Positions 43,655-54,879 are shown, counted from the first letter of the stretch. The stretch is 64,000 bases of DNA from Metellina segmentata (GCA_947359465.1 OX375880.1:20412714-20476713); one strand, 5' to 3'. Made by a program: numbers and translations. Notes: generated by a model from the letters alone, not told the origin.

Positions 43655-43968
43655 TTGGTTGGTGTGTAGCAACACAAGCAACACAACGAGTGATTGACGA
43701 AGTGCCGGGGTCGATTTCGAATGGGAATATTCAAGGACAACACGTAATTATGAACCACGGTAAGATGACGAGGCTACACCTGAGCTGGCAACCCACTCTC
43801 CAAACTTCCACACCAACCCAACTTGAGGACTTTCGGACACGACAGATTAACGATGCACCAACTGCCTCTACACCGTACGCTTACAAACATCCATGCACTG
43901 ACCCGGATTCAAACCAGGAACCTTCCGATCCAGAGGCTAACACCTCAACCACCAGACCGGTTGGTGTC
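43655..43968 (-). mobile_element. SINE-A copy
   Basis: Tail region is degraded (GTGTGTAGCAACACAAGCAA), body and head complement clear, ending CACCAGACCGGTTGGTG. Confidence 0.8.
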
Positions 43969-44271
43969 AACCTTACTGATGGCCATCTCATATAAATGTC
44001 TCCTCAGTAGTTTTCTGGCCATACTGATATATGAGGTATCTCATATTGAAACAAACCTGACCAGATATTTAAACTTGTCATCATAGAAAAATCGCCAATA
44101 TCCTTATAATATGATATCCCATCATTAGCAAAATCAGTCAGATTTCGATGGACGAGATATCTTGTCGAAATCAGTTTTTTGAGGGATTCAAATTTTTTTA
44201 CCGATTGTGTGGTAATGGTCAGTAGCGACAGGTGCAAAACTCACTTTTCACTCACTTCAGTTTTAGATAAG
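43969..44271. repeat. Dispersed CGAGATATCTCG-type repeat and spacer
   Basis: CATTAGCAAAATCAGTCAGA and GGACGAGATATCTTGTCGAA near 44110-44170 belong to the dispersed family. The rest is unassigned. Confidence 0.55.
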
Positions 44272-44311
44272 CAGTCATATCGGTTATTGTTAAAAATAAC
44301 CGTTATGACTG
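44272..44311. repeat. Near-perfect hairpin
   Basis: CAGTCATATCGGTTATT and its complement AATAACCGTTATGACTG, one mismatch, 6-base loop. Possibly the end of a small DNA element extending to about 44690, where AACTGTTATCAAAATAACAG is another palindrome. Confidence 0.55.
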
Positions 44312-44699
44312 ATGCTATAATCCTATAACATGATGCTATATCGGCTAATACTACTAGCTTCGTTAACAGCAGGTAACAAACATTAGTAGTTGGTGAATAT
44401 ACATATATAATAGCCATTTACCAACAGTTCAACGGTGTTAAAACTACACTAACTGTTTAAGCATTTAGTAATTGCTTTAATTATTAGTAATTTAAACTTT
44501 TGTTCTCACATTTTTAATGGATCTTTATATTTTTAAAATTTTATAATTAGTTAATCCTATATTTTAAAATCTACATTCTAATTTTTATTGATATCTGTTA
44601 ATAGTTTCATTAACAGTTTCGAAATGTTATTTTGTAACTACATCGTTCATTTAACTGTTATCAAAATAACAGTCTCTAGCTGTTAGCATTTGTGATAAG

Positions 44700-46050
44700 A
44701 TGCCTACTTGTGTGTGTGAACGGCGACCTTTTCATCTTGTGCTTTAGCCGACGCATTGTATTTGGTATTATTCGTGTACTTTGCACTTGCAGAAGTCGTC
44801 TTTGAACTTTCGAAGTAGTTAAAACGACGAAAGGAAAAAGGCTTCATGAATATCCGACATATACAGGGTATCTGAAATTGTTTGAAATCAGAGCAACTAT
44901 CCTCAAAACCCCAATTTTAAATCTAAAGTTTGTTTTCCTGCGATAATTGGACATGGACAAGGAAACACGTTCTACAGGGTTTGTGTATGAGTTAACACAG
45001 GGAAATGTCGCAGTCATATTTTAAACTCGAGCAACGCCGGGTTATTTAGCTGGTTTTAGATAATTTAGTGCCACAAGACGGATATTGGATTAGTGTGTGG
45101 CCTACCTTGAGATAAATCTGATATGTATTAAGCGAGTGCATTTGAATAGCGGAAAAAAAAACGCTCGTATTCCGTCGTATTTGTTGGCACTAAAAAACCC
45201 TCTGCTATCATCATTTACTGGACTAATTTCGTTTCTCTTCATTCACTCAGAAGAAATGTATTTATTCTTAAATAACAGTTGCGTACGTTTTGATCAAAAC
45301 GTGAGGCAAAAGTGTTTCGTGCTACGGAAGCAGAAGTGAAACAAAATAATTTTGTTTTCGTCCAGTGGAAATGAATACTTTGAGCAAACGATAAAAAATG
45401 CACCATTCTCCTCTGACACCTGAACAATAGGTAAATGGAACGTTTACTTTTAGTTCCTTTGTCTAAAACAGCGTCCTTAATGTGGCACCTTCATTAACTC
45501 GTTTCAGTTCTCCCACGACAAATAATTGTTATATTTCGAGTCCAAACGACTTCCTCCTTATTATACTGCTTCTCCGGTGTTGCCATTCTCTCATGACAGA
45601 AAGTTCATCTCTCTTCGTGATGACGCCATTTATTTATCGCATTAATTCGAATATAGTTTTGATATCAGTGTCTTCTGCTTGGGATTGAAAGAAAAATGCA
45701 GTTCACTCTTTATGTTGCAATGGGATTATTGTTTAAGCCAGTTTAATTTCTGTTACGCAAATCTGCCGTTTTCCATTGCAGCAAAAAACAGTATAACAAT
45801 GGGGAGATCTTAGAGTAATGGCAGTTGCGTAGAATATCTTTTATGTCTCTTGAGATCAGACCAATTGACCCGAGTTTTAATTTTGGGAAGCCGACTACAC
45901 ATTCCCCTGCATCTCGATTTTTATTAGCTTACATCTTCGCTGTGTTGCAGGATTAAAATCGTTATGATCTTCTTTCCTTTTACGGTATAAAGATGTCAAT
46001 GTAAGAGGGAAAAGTAGCTAAAAAAATCCTCGCGCTGGCAAAAATAGTTC
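44700..46050. other. Unassigned sequence
   Basis: No repeat family recognised. Several frames of 60-80 codons exist without domains or splice context. Confidence 0.4.
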
Positions 46051-46079
46051 TTGAAGAACTCCGAGAAGCATTTTATTAG

Positions 46080-46421
46080 ATCGTTGTCAATGAATATGAG
46101 TGTGGAGTTTTATTTTAAATCCCATCTTAGGAGCCGCGGTAAACCAGTTGGACGATTAACGTATCCACAAACGTTGGCTTGGAGTAGAAGTTTGGAGAGT
46201 GGGGTACCATTTTACTCGATCGTTATTAATGAATATGAGCGTGGAGGTTTTTTTTTTAAATCCTATCTTAGGTGCCGCGGAAGACCGGTTGGAAGAATGA
46301 CGAATTCGCAACCGGAGGTATGTGTATTCGATTCCAATCAAATACCGTCGTGTTGAAAGGGGGCTGGTGCACGTTAAATCTACCGTGGTCTACTATGTCC
46401 TCGCGTTGGCATGGAGTGGAA

Positions 46422-46422
<1 letters not shown>
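46080..46422 (+). mobile_element. Tandem-duplicated SINE-B fragments
   Basis: TCGTTGTCAATGAATATGAG (46081) recurs as TCGTTATTAATGAATATGAG (46219), each followed by a SINE-B head (GGTAAACCAGTTGGACGATT; GGAAGACCGGTTGGAAGAAT). The second continues through GGTGCACGTTAAATCTACCG and is cut by the AT microsatellite. Confidence 0.75.

Positions 46423-46500
<78 letters not shown>
46423..46500. repeat. (AT)n microsatellite
   Basis: About 39 AT units with one TGTA interruption near 46488. It replaces the 3' part of the SINE-B. Confidence 0.97.
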
Positions 46501-46870
46501 CCAAAATTTTAAATCATATACAAATTAATACATATACAAAATATATGTATAACCAAAAATTACGAAGACAATTTATAGTATAAACTTTTAGAAGTTAATA
46601 ATTCCAAGAATGAAGTGATATGTTATAAAATATTTTAAGATATATCAATTTTGCCAACATTAAATTTTGATATTTTTTAATTTTAATTAAAAAAAATTCA
46701 AGTTTAGAAAACATAAAACAGTTCATATAATTGCCAAAATACAAAATGTATACCTACAAAAAAATTTTCAGAACAAAAACTTTCAAAAATTGAAGATTTT
46801 AGAATTTTGTGAGTCCCGGACCCCCTTAACTAAAACTTAAAAAACACTAAAACATTCTACATTTTATCAG
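46501..46870. other. Unassigned AT-rich sequence
   Basis: Nothing recognised. Confidence 0.4.
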
Positions 46871-46982
46871 ATGAACCTGATGCTGACATATCACAGGAAA
46901 TTGATATTGATACTGAAGAAAGTACACTAGAAAAGACGATGCTTCCGATGATTTTGATACTTCCGATTATGAGAATATTTAA
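46871..46982 (+). pseudogene. Possible acidic terminal exon, frameshifted
   Basis: An acceptor-like ACATTTTATCAG precedes a frame reading DEPDADISQEIDIDTEESTLEK. A one-base shift then gives DDASDDFDTSDYENI and a stop at 46980-46982. Poly(A) signals AATAAA follow at 47063 and 47123. The run of Asp/Glu in both halves suggests one acidic C-terminus that has lost a base. No upstream exon found. Confidence 0.35.
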
Positions 46983-47201
46983 GTTTTCTTCCAAATTATT
47001 AGTGTTATTAATATTCATGTGTCATACACTAAACCATGTTTTTCGCTTTTGAGATATAACGAAATAAAATTAAAAAATCGTTACACTTTGAATGTTTTCC
47101 CGATGTTTGTTAATGTTTTCCCAATAAAATCAATTTTGTACCACACAAAACTGGAGTATGTTATTGTTTAGAGATAAGGTTAAAAAAATCCCATTATGTT
47201 C

Positions 47202-47297
47202 GCTCGGTAGTAGTGGAAGAAACCCTCTGGATCAAATATAATTTAGCACGCAACCACTTCATAGCCTCAGCTGAAGGTTTTTACACCACTACCGAGC
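47202..47297. mobile_element. Small MITE-like inverted repeat
   Basis: GCTCGGTAGTAGTGG at the left and CCACTACCGAGC at the right, arms about 22 bp with few mismatches, total 96 bp. No clear target duplication. Confidence 0.55.
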
Positions 47298-47519
47298 CAG
47301 CTGAATATTATTTTCTTTATTAATACCTAAATGACTACCCCGTGTCAAATTTTCAGCCAGTTTAAAATAATTAAAAAAAAAAACTTTTTTTTGCATGTTC
47401 CGAACGCCTTTCCGCCTACCCGAACTGGACCAGCTGAATTACATTTCAATAATCATCTATCCTAGACCTATTACTGGTATGAAAATCAGCCGGTGCAAAA
47501 TAATCATCCTCAAAATGTC
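47298..47519. other. Unassigned
   Basis: Nothing recognised. Confidence 0.35.
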
Positions 47520-47606
47520 ACTACCTCCCGGACTATTAGGGGATTAATCCCTGACCGTTGCCAATAGCCCGTTGTGTTGCTCTAGTGCGACGTTAATTAA
47601 AATGCC
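47520..47606 (+). mobile_element. SINE-B tail fragment
   Basis: TCCCTGACCGTTGCCAATAG to CGACGTTAATTAAAATGCC. About the last 85 bp; begins just past the common hairpin boundary. Confidence 0.7.
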
Positions 47607-48336
47607 TTCTTAAGCATTGCGTTCATGATATATAGGATAATGCTAAGCTATAGTATCTTTTGATTTTTGTTCTATAAATAAAACTTTGTCATTATTTTTT
47701 AATCTTAAGGTATTTCGATTACAAAATTTTCCAAGTTCAGTTTGTGATAAATCTGAAGATCTTCACGAAAACAGGTATTGCGGAATACACTCTTGCTAAA
47801 AGAATATTCGAAACACCCCCGATGTTGGTGTTCGATCGGATTAAAACTCAGCACGTGGAATGTACATGAAGAGACAAAGAACCGATCACAGTATATCAAA
47901 TCCAGATGAATCTTTATTACTGTAGAAATATACCAAAAATGTCATGAAGTAGGAAGTTGTAAAGTCCAACTCTGGCGGAGATACACAGCAGAATTTTCAC
48001 AGCAATCATCTTCAATAAGCTCGGGATGAGCATTTGAAGTGTAAGCTTGAATTTCATTGGTGACCAAGTGTTATATATAATGTAACTAGAATCTGGCAAC
48101 GCGCTTATGAAGAAGAGGAAGCCTGCACAAGCGCACTTGTATATATCGTCAACAAGATCGAACCTAATAAAGGTGTTACTTCTAAGCTGCTTAAGCTATT
48201 ATATCCAGAACCACTCGATATATAATACCAAGCTTCAATCATTTGCACGTCTGGTATCAACTGCATGGTGATCGTTTAATTGTTTTTTGGGGGTCGAGCT
48301 CTTTGGAACATGGTGTAACAACTTTTTCCTAAGGAC
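47607..48336. other. Unassigned sequence
   Basis: AT-rich, with minus-strand frames of about 60 codons and no domains. Confidence 0.4.
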
Positions 48337-48357
48337 GTGTGTGTGTGTGTGTGTGTG
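48337..48357. repeat. (GT)n microsatellite
   Basis: About ten GT units. Confidence 0.95.
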
Positions 48358-48374
48358 CATCTCCCACACTCTTC

Positions 48375-48434
48375 ATTATTTACTGCATTCTTGATCAGCA
48401 CTCCGAGAAACCAAACTTCTGTCTCTGTTTCTGA
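48375..48434 (-). other. Possible downstream exon of the zinc-finger locus
   Basis: On the minus strand an acceptor ATTATTTTTTTCAG is followed by AAACAGAGACAGAAGTTTGG. If joined to the 48729-48779 segment it adds KQRQKFGFSEC and a stop. Speculative; no expression evidence is available. Confidence 0.25.
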
Positions 48435-48479
48435 AAAAAATAATGTTCAATGTAAGATGAACTCTGCACGATTAGATTA

Positions 48480-49058
48480 AAAAAACAACATTAATCTAAA
48501 GGGTTATAAGACTAACTGCTGAGTAAAATATAGGCCTCTTGTAGCAATCGAAGAATGAAATCTTGAGCTTTCCATCCTGATCTTAAGATGTAGTTTAACT
48601 TTTGGAGTGAAGAGATTTTTAAATAAAAACAAGATAAAGGCACTCTCAATAGCTTGAAATGTAACTTTGAGCTTAATAAAAACCTGTTACCAAGAGTATA
48701 AGACTAATGGTAGATTGAAAGTACTTACCATCATGCTGTTTCTAATCCTCTCTGACGTTTCCATCTTGACACAAGACACCTGACTCAATCCAACTCCTCG
48801 TCCATAAAAAGGTACAACCCTTTAAAGATTTCGATACAATGCGGCTAATTAAACCAACGAAGGCGTCTTAAAGTATCTCTTAAGAATAGAATCTGCATCT
48901 TTCCATCTTTATCTTAAGATGCAGCTCCACTTCTGAAATTAAGATATATTTCAGGTAACACAAAATAAAGTGCACTTATTCACTTGTAAAATAGCAATAC
49001 AGTGATTTTACTAAAGGATTACAAACCAATAATTAATAAGAGCTAGAAGATTCCTTAC
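48480..49058. repeat. Two-copy diverged duplication next to the zinc-finger gene
   Basis: 48540-48778 and 48885-49110 share TTTCCATCNTNATCTTAAGA, GCACTCTCAATAG/GCACTTATTCACT, a donor complement (CTTACCATCATGCTG / CTTACCATTCTGTTC) and the sequence after it. Each copy keeps a minus-strand exon end plus GTAAG. Confidence 0.6.
48729..48779 (-). other. Possible duplicated 3' exon
   Basis: 51 nt between AG (48780) and GTAAGTAC (from 48728) on the minus strand, open in one frame (METSERIRNSMM). Resembles the end of the exon at 49059-49181, so the two look like paralogous exons. The acceptor is weak. Confidence 0.3.
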
Positions 49059-49181
49059 CATTCTGTTCATCCAGATCTCCGTTCCCACCGCCCTCCCTTT
49101 TCCACTGGATGAACTGAAGTCATCTACTCTTCTGACCCTTCGGAATCTTCTTCTTCGGTCAGATCGGACTCCTCTAACAAG
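49059..49181 (-). other. Last exon including a spliced 3' UTR
   Basis: The exon holding the stop continues past it to a donor GTAAGG starting at 49058. A second frame is open across all 123 nt, but the phase left by the previous exon does not select it. Either a 3' UTR intron follows or an alternative transcript uses other phases. Confidence 0.4.
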
Positions 49182-51004
49182 CTGAAAAAGGATTAAATTC
49201 TTAATACTTCATGGATTATCATTTGACTTTGTAAATAATACTAATTAGCAATCCTATTGAAATGCAACATGAAAGGGCGACTTACTAGTTGTAGACCGAC
49301 ACTGAGTCGTATATGTCGTACAATTCCGACTCAGTTGGAAGAGGTCCCGCTAAGTAGGTATAGGATCTCCCATATCCATCCAGGAGGCGTGGCCCGAAAT
49401 ATCGGTCCACGCCATGCACCATCAGCATGTGATGGCGCATTGCAATGGCAGCATAGCAGGTCTTATCACACTGCTTGCAATATATCATATCCTCCTGCAA
49501 CAAACGAGGCGTGTTAAAAAGCTTTAATAACATCGAAATGGTTATGAGTACACTCAACAGTTTTTGACTCTGAATTCGTTGTTAATTGATATTCTGATAG
49601 AGATACTACTGTTCAGAATATGCCTTTTTTATTATTTAAAGTAATCTTTAGTTAGAAACTAGATAATTTATGAAATTTAAGAATACGCGTTATATAATTA
49701 TCGTTGTTGGCAAATGTCGATCCTGCTGCCGGTAAAGATGTAGTATCCGAGGCATGTTTGTCTCCAAGTAATTTTTCTTGCCAAATGAAAATGGCGGCCA
49801 TCTTGGTGATTCAATTTGTTATATTTGGAAGTGAAAATGAGGAATGTACAAATAAATCCAACGGGAATAATTAATTAATTGAATTTGTAATTCCAATAAT
49901 AATTTCTAATTCAATTACTAATTAATTATTTGAATTTGTAATTTCATTAATTATTCCCCGTTCATACCTGTATTTTAACCATTTCATTGAAATGGTTTGA
50001 ATATAAACGAATTTTCCACCCATAGGGTTGTCTTAAAGTTGGATCAAAACAAAAACAAGGTTACCATGTTTGGCTATAAATCGCCGTTGCCTCACCCCTG
50101 CTGCTTTGTATTTTAACCCTCCTGGTGGTTGATGTTTGGACGAGGTGTCTCGTCACACGCAAAACTGATTGAAATCGTTGTTGGACGAGATAACTCGTCA
50201 AAACCTATGGGTGAACAACCATAGGTACTTCGGGCAGTGTCTTGCCAAAGTATAAAGTCGTAGGTGTACAGATAAAGTCTTCGTTTTTGTGGTGGCAGCA
50301 GCCTTGGCGCACTTTTAAAGTCGCCAAGGAAATAATTATTTCATCAAGCTTTTTCTTTTTACAGTGGGAAGTAATAAGCCTCAGAAACACTTTGTAAGAA
50401 AAATTTTCAAATGAACCAATGAAATCAAACGACTGTTTTAACGGATTTTGAAAGAACTTTCAGGAATATTCAAAATGACAATTTAAGCTTTCCTCTTGTC
50501 GAAGTTGACATAAGAACCGCAATAACCGTAATACAAATAGGTTGCCTCACTACTAGAAGTGCGCAAAAAAAAATCGCCAAGGATGTTGCCACCGCTACAA
50601 ACGTAGACTGCAACTATACCGTCGTAGGAATAGTGTTTCAATTGAAAATTAGCACTATGTTAAGGCCAGCTAATTAAAAAGAAAAATAAAAAAAATTTCT
50701 TACCAAAAAATGGAGACCGGTTAAATCAACGGTATCACACTGCTCCTTCACTCTGCAGCAGCTCACAAGGTTGGCCCTAAAATATAGAGTTGTACATTCA
50801 AAAACATGTTTGCACGAAAATTCAGTATAATTTCTAACTATACACTGATAGATGTTACTTGAAAATTGATAGTACTGAAAGTAAGCGATAAGTTGAAACG
50901 AAAAAGCGTAATCACGATTTGAAAAGTTTCTAAACTCTATTATAATTTATAGCAAAAAATGCATTTATACCACTTCTCTCTGAGCCCTCGAAACCACATC
51001 CTTT
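49124..51004 (-). CDS. Spliced gene with one C2H2 zinc finger, 3' part
   Basis: Four exons join in phase: 50971-51004, 50704-50776, 49286-49494 and 49124-49181 (stop). Acceptors are TTCTTCTTTAG, TATATTTTAG, TTTGTTGCAG and CCTTTTTCAG; donors GTATAA, GTAAGA and GTAAGT. The second exon adds LVSCCRVKEQCDTVDLTGL. The third encodes IYCKQCDKTCYAAIAMRHHM, a CX2C-X12-HX4-H finger completed by LMVH, then a Tyr/Gly-rich stretch with GPLPTESELYDIYDSV. The last exon gives LLEESDLTEEEDSEGSEE, an acidic tail. The 5' end is not located; an ATG exists in the first listed exon. A single finger plus acidic tail suggests a nucleic-acid-binding or regulatory protein, but I recognise no family. Confidence 0.55.
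49558..50125. other. Intronic sequence of the zinc-finger gene
   Basis: AT-rich, no repeat recognised except palindromic AATTAATTAATT runs near 49870-49935. Confidence 0.4.
50126..50210. repeat. Dispersed CGAGAT repeat inside an intron
   Basis: GGACGAGGTGTCTCGTC, then GGACGAGATAACTCGTCAAA. Same family as the 18.4 kb satellite core. Confidence 0.6.
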
Positions 51005-51010
51005 CTAAAG

Positions 51011-51830
51011 AAGAAAGAAAATCAGTCAAATTATGACAAAATCACTCAATATATAGTCGCAGTGTAAAATACATTTCGCTTACACCAAAGAAAAACAATA
51101 TCGAATGACCGAAATTAATTATTTTCCTCAGTTGTACATAACAATCAAATTTTTGCAACAGAATTTAAATTGTTTAAAACAGCATTATTTTAAAACCCAA
51201 CATTGTTACAACAAGACTGCTTTGTTGTATTGTAACATAACAGCAATAATGCAGTCCCTGTGAAAATAATGCTAAATTTTTATCCCTATGGTTTCGGATT
51301 TATATATGAATTGGAATATTTAATTTATAAAATTTTTTTATTAAAACTTTTATTATATGCTTTGCTGATTAAATTTAGTGATTCGCAGTTCGAAAGAATA
51401 TGTAGGGTTGCAATTAATAATTATCCAGCTCAGAGCAATCTTAAAGGGTTCCCTAAACTTATTGGAATAGAGTTCGACTTTTTAGAATATTCACAAAATG
51501 ACGAGTTTCGTATAAAATAAACGATATATACAAAGTGGTATAAAAGTCACCTAATCATTGTAACATAACTTTTTTGCTATTAATTTTCCCATTTTTTTTT
51601 TCAGATTATTTATATAACATCCTTGGTAAACAGTTATGTAGAAATTCTCGATGGAGCAACGAGTAAAAATAATCCAATTTTATACAAAATGAAAGGCCAA
51701 TTGTGCTAACCCAAAGAGATAACATTCGTCATTTTGGGGTCAAACAACCCCCCATCTAAACAAGCGAAAACAATTACAATCAACAAAACTAATTGAAAAT
51801 AATTCCCAAGAAGAACATTTATTGTTTACT
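51011..51830. other. AT-rich sequence upstream of the zinc-finger exons
   Basis: No promoter or further exon located. The plus-strand 86-codon frame at 51260 is AT-driven and unsupported. Confidence 0.4.
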
Positions 51831-52010
51831 TACAAAATACCGACCTTACTTGCTTTGAATTAGTTTACTCTAAACTGTAAAGAGATGATCAAAATATATA
51901 AGGACTTATGAGTATTGTAGAATAAAATAATATTTTAACACCTGTCGCCATCTTTATAATTTCTAGAACTTACTTTGGACACAAATCCTGCTCATGCCAC
52001 TAGGGAAATA
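51831..52010 (-). mobile_element. Helitron 3' fragment
   Basis: Reversed, it aligns with the 3' end of the Helitron at 58472: TACTCTAAA, GATCAAAATATATAA, ACTTACTTTGGACACAAATC in order. The CTAG terminus is changed to GTAAG. Confidence 0.6.
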
Positions 52011-52552
52011 GTAGCTTTAACCTAGTAGTAGTAGCTTCAGAACGTGAACTAGATGACAATAGCGTCAAGACAAATACTAGCGGGTGAAAGTCTGTGCAAT
52101 GTCGTCCTCCATAGATTCAACGGACATCTACAGCTCGTCAATTATGCCTGCGGGTGATGACATACGTATAGATATTCGAGCGATTATATACCACACCAAG
52201 AAATGGAAGGGTCCAATCGGGTGACCGACTAGGCCATGGAAGAAGTGGTGCTTGTTGATTACGGAAGAAACGTCTTGGGAAATTTGGGGTTCACATTTAA
52301 ACGAGCATTGTCCTGTTGAAGGATAGCTCCAGGAAGAGTCTACATGTATCTAGGAACAGGGATAGGGTTGTCATGCGTCACGAGTTTGTATCTACCCTTA
52401 CGAAAAGTTCTACACAAATTTCAATTCAATGGTGTCAATAGAATTATGGCCTGTTGTTCTATGAGCTTGAAAAGGTAACCTCCATAGAAAGTCTATAGAA
52501 ATATCCGTAGAAAACTTTATTGAATTCTATTGAAGCTATTTTCACGTTTGGG
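52011..52552. other. Unassigned sequence
   Basis: Short TTCTATAGAA-like palindromes near 52480-52540 as in the first 450 bp. No gene. Confidence 0.4.
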
Positions 52553-52618
52553 ATTGATCTTGGAACGTCGCCAACAGCCAGTTGTGTTGCTCCAGTGCGA
52601 CGTTAATTTCAATACCTG
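52553..52618 (+). mobile_element. SINE-B tail fragment
   Basis: GATCTTGGAACGTCGCCAAC to GTGCGACGTTAATTTCAATA. Confidence 0.7.
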
Positions 52619-52667
52619 ACCTCCTTTATTTCACGACTTTACTTTACTATAGACATACATTTCTATA

Positions 52668-53358
52668 AAAGAGTGTCCCAGTTTCAATAGTATATTATAA
52701 CATTTTAATTTAGACTATTTACAACAAATCATATATCAAATGGAAGGTAAACTCACCTAGTTTTTATTACAAATGTTCAATATGTGCACCTTTAGTTACA
52801 CGGCACGCATACAACCAAAAGTCCAATTCTTACCGTAACAGGCGTGGCTTATCTGGATATGTTGAAAGAATGGCTCTTTCCCCAGTTAGTAGAGGGTGAA
52901 CCAGTAAACGTTATTTGGCAACAGGATGGAGCCCCTACCCATTGGAATCTCTTTGTACGAGAGCGGTTGAACATCGAAGTCTCTGACCGTTAGATGGGTC
53001 GTAATGGTCGAGACGACAGAGCACTTTTTCGCAGGCCTTCCACGTTCACCTGACATAACGCCATGCGATTTTTTTCCTTTTGGGATTTATAAAAGATCTA
53101 CGTGTCTACGTTCAGCAGCTACCTAATGATTTTCCACAGTTGAGACACAGAATTTAAGAGGCTATTGTTCCGGACTTGTTAACCAAAGTGTGGGAATAAT
53201 TGAACTTTAGGTTGGATGTGTGCCGTATAACTTAAGATGCACATATTGAACATCTGTAAGAAAAACTAGGTGCGTTTACCTTCAATTTGAAACATGATTT
53301 ACTGTAAATAGTCTAAATTAAACTGTTATAATATACCATGGAAACTGGGACATTCTTT
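52668..53358 (+). mobile_element. Mariner-related element with long inverted ends
   Basis: Ends AAAGAGTGTCCCAGTTTC and, reversed, AAAGAATGTCCCAGTTTC, each next to TA. The inverted repeats extend for about 125 bp. Inside is a transposase pseudogene. Confidence 0.82.
52835..53240 (+). pseudogene. Mariner-superfamily transposase remnant (DDxD type)
   Basis: Reads VTGVAYLDMLKEWLFPQLVE, then VIWQQDGAPTHWNLFVRERL, then with stops and shifts SPDITPCDFF-like sequence. The DGAPTHW and CDFFxWG blocks are the second and third catalytic regions; the last acidic residue is Asp. Several premature stops. The N-terminal half is missing. Confidence 0.75.
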
Positions 53359-53459
53359 TATGGATACCTTGTACTTTAGAACACTGGAGCCCCCTAGTTT
53401 TATGAAAGCAACATTTATTCATTTGTGCAAATTAACGATTGAACACTTAGCATAGATAG

Positions 53460-53705
53460 GTTGGTATATAAATTACCAATGCACTGTAGCAACACGACGG
53501 GTGATTAATCCTAAAGGGAATGATACGAGGACAACAAGTAATTTCGAACCAAGGTCGAATGACGAGGTCAACACCTGAGCTGGCACCCCCTGTCCAAACT
53601 TCCACACTACGCCAAAGTGAGGACATTTGAGGCTATGATAGATTTAACATGCACTGGCCCCAATATAAACTAAGGCGTATGGTTGGAATCAAACTCTTAA
53701 GACTC
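53460..53705 (-). mobile_element. SINE-B copy, diverged
   Basis: Tail complement AATTACCAATGCACTGTAGC, body complement CAAACTTCCACACTACGCCA, remnant head. Confidence 0.78.
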
Positions 53706-53784
53706 CTGCACTTAAGGATGCATATTTTAATTTCATGAGGAGGTATCGCACATAGCAAGACAAAATCGACGAGTTAATGGGTCG

Positions 53785-54080
53785 AGGTAACTTGGTTGGA
53801 AGAGTAACCGATTACCAACCGGAGGGTTGCGAGTTCGAATCCTACCAAACACCGCCGTGTACAAAGGAGGCCGGTGCACGTAAAATCTGTCGTGGCTTCA
53901 AGTATCCTCCATTTGGAGTGGCGTGAACGTTTGGACAGTGGGGTGCCGGCTCAGGTGTCGACCTCGTCATTCGACCTTGGTTCGAAATTACGTTTTGTCC
54001 TCGGATCTTTCCCTTCGAAATGCATTCCGGACAGACGCCAATGGCGAGCTGCGTTGCTCCAGTGAGATGTTAATTCAAAA
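53785..54080 (+). mobile_element. SINE-B copy
   Basis: Head GGTAACTTGGTTGGAAGAGT, GCGAGTTCGAATCC box B, body, tail CCAGTGAGATGTTAATTCAA. Confidence 0.85.
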
Positions 54081-54098
54081 TAGCATTCCCTTGAGTAA

Positions 54099-54524
54099 GG
54101 CCCGGTGCACACATCCGGTTTTCCAACGCAAGTGTGGTCTGAGATACATTAGGTCCAATGGAATAGTGCACACATGCCTCCGGCACCGCTGAGGCGACGC
54201 ACGTCCAACTTGAGTGCAATTTGTACAGCAGTTCCCCACCGCGCCGCACATGCGTCTTCGTTCTGAAGTACCTTGTTTACATAAATAAATGGAATATAAA
54301 TAGTAATTAATAAATGGTTGTATCTAGTAACGTCTATTTTGTGTGTTTCAAAGTATACTTTTTTTACACTAAGCTAGCGAACTAAACACATTTTCTTCGA
54401 TGGAATATTTATCGCAAATGGCGCGAAATGATTACTTGCGTCATTTCACGGGAATGTGTGCATAGTTGAGCTTTGGTGCCGCAGCGGCGCCGCACGTTGA
54501 AAAACCGGATGTGTGCCCCAGGCC
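54099..54524. mobile_element. PIF/Harbinger-like MITE
   Basis: Ends GGCCCGGTGCACACATCCGG and, reversed, GGCCTGGGGCACACATCCGG, with both arms continuing into TTTTTCAACG-type sequence. Flanked by TAA (54096-54098 and 54525-54527), the 3-bp duplication typical of this superfamily. 426 bp, no coding. Confidence 0.82.
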
Positions 54525-54527
54525 TAA

Positions 54528-54879
54528 AGGTATTTGGAATCTTTAATTAATACTGTTGGAGCACACGTTCAAACGCGATGTTTATATTTTCTTTGATTTA
54601 TTTCGCTGGAATCGTTTGCACGTGTATTGCTCGTACCGAATAACATCTGAATGTGCTTAAAATCATCGGAACAATATTTCCCTCCTGTAAATAAGTTGTT
54701 AAAAAAAAAGGGAAGGCGTGGTTTTCCGCCTATGTTTTATTCGATCTCGGGCCAGAATACGAATGCCTCGGCTTTGGATGCAGCTAAAATGTTTGCCTTC
54801 TTAAGCTAGTTGATTAAATTCTTGTTGTTACTATTAGATTTGAGTTTACCTATCTCCCACCCGCTGTTCAAACGCCATA
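54528..54879. other. Unassigned
   Basis: Nothing recognised. Confidence 0.4.

Noticed and set aside
46268..46583. Reading frames of Tyr-Ile repeats
   Set aside because: They translate the (AT)n microsatellite.
51260..51520. 86-codon plus-strand frame rich in Leu, Ile and Phe
   Set aside because: Composition follows the AT bias; no context supports a membrane protein gene here.
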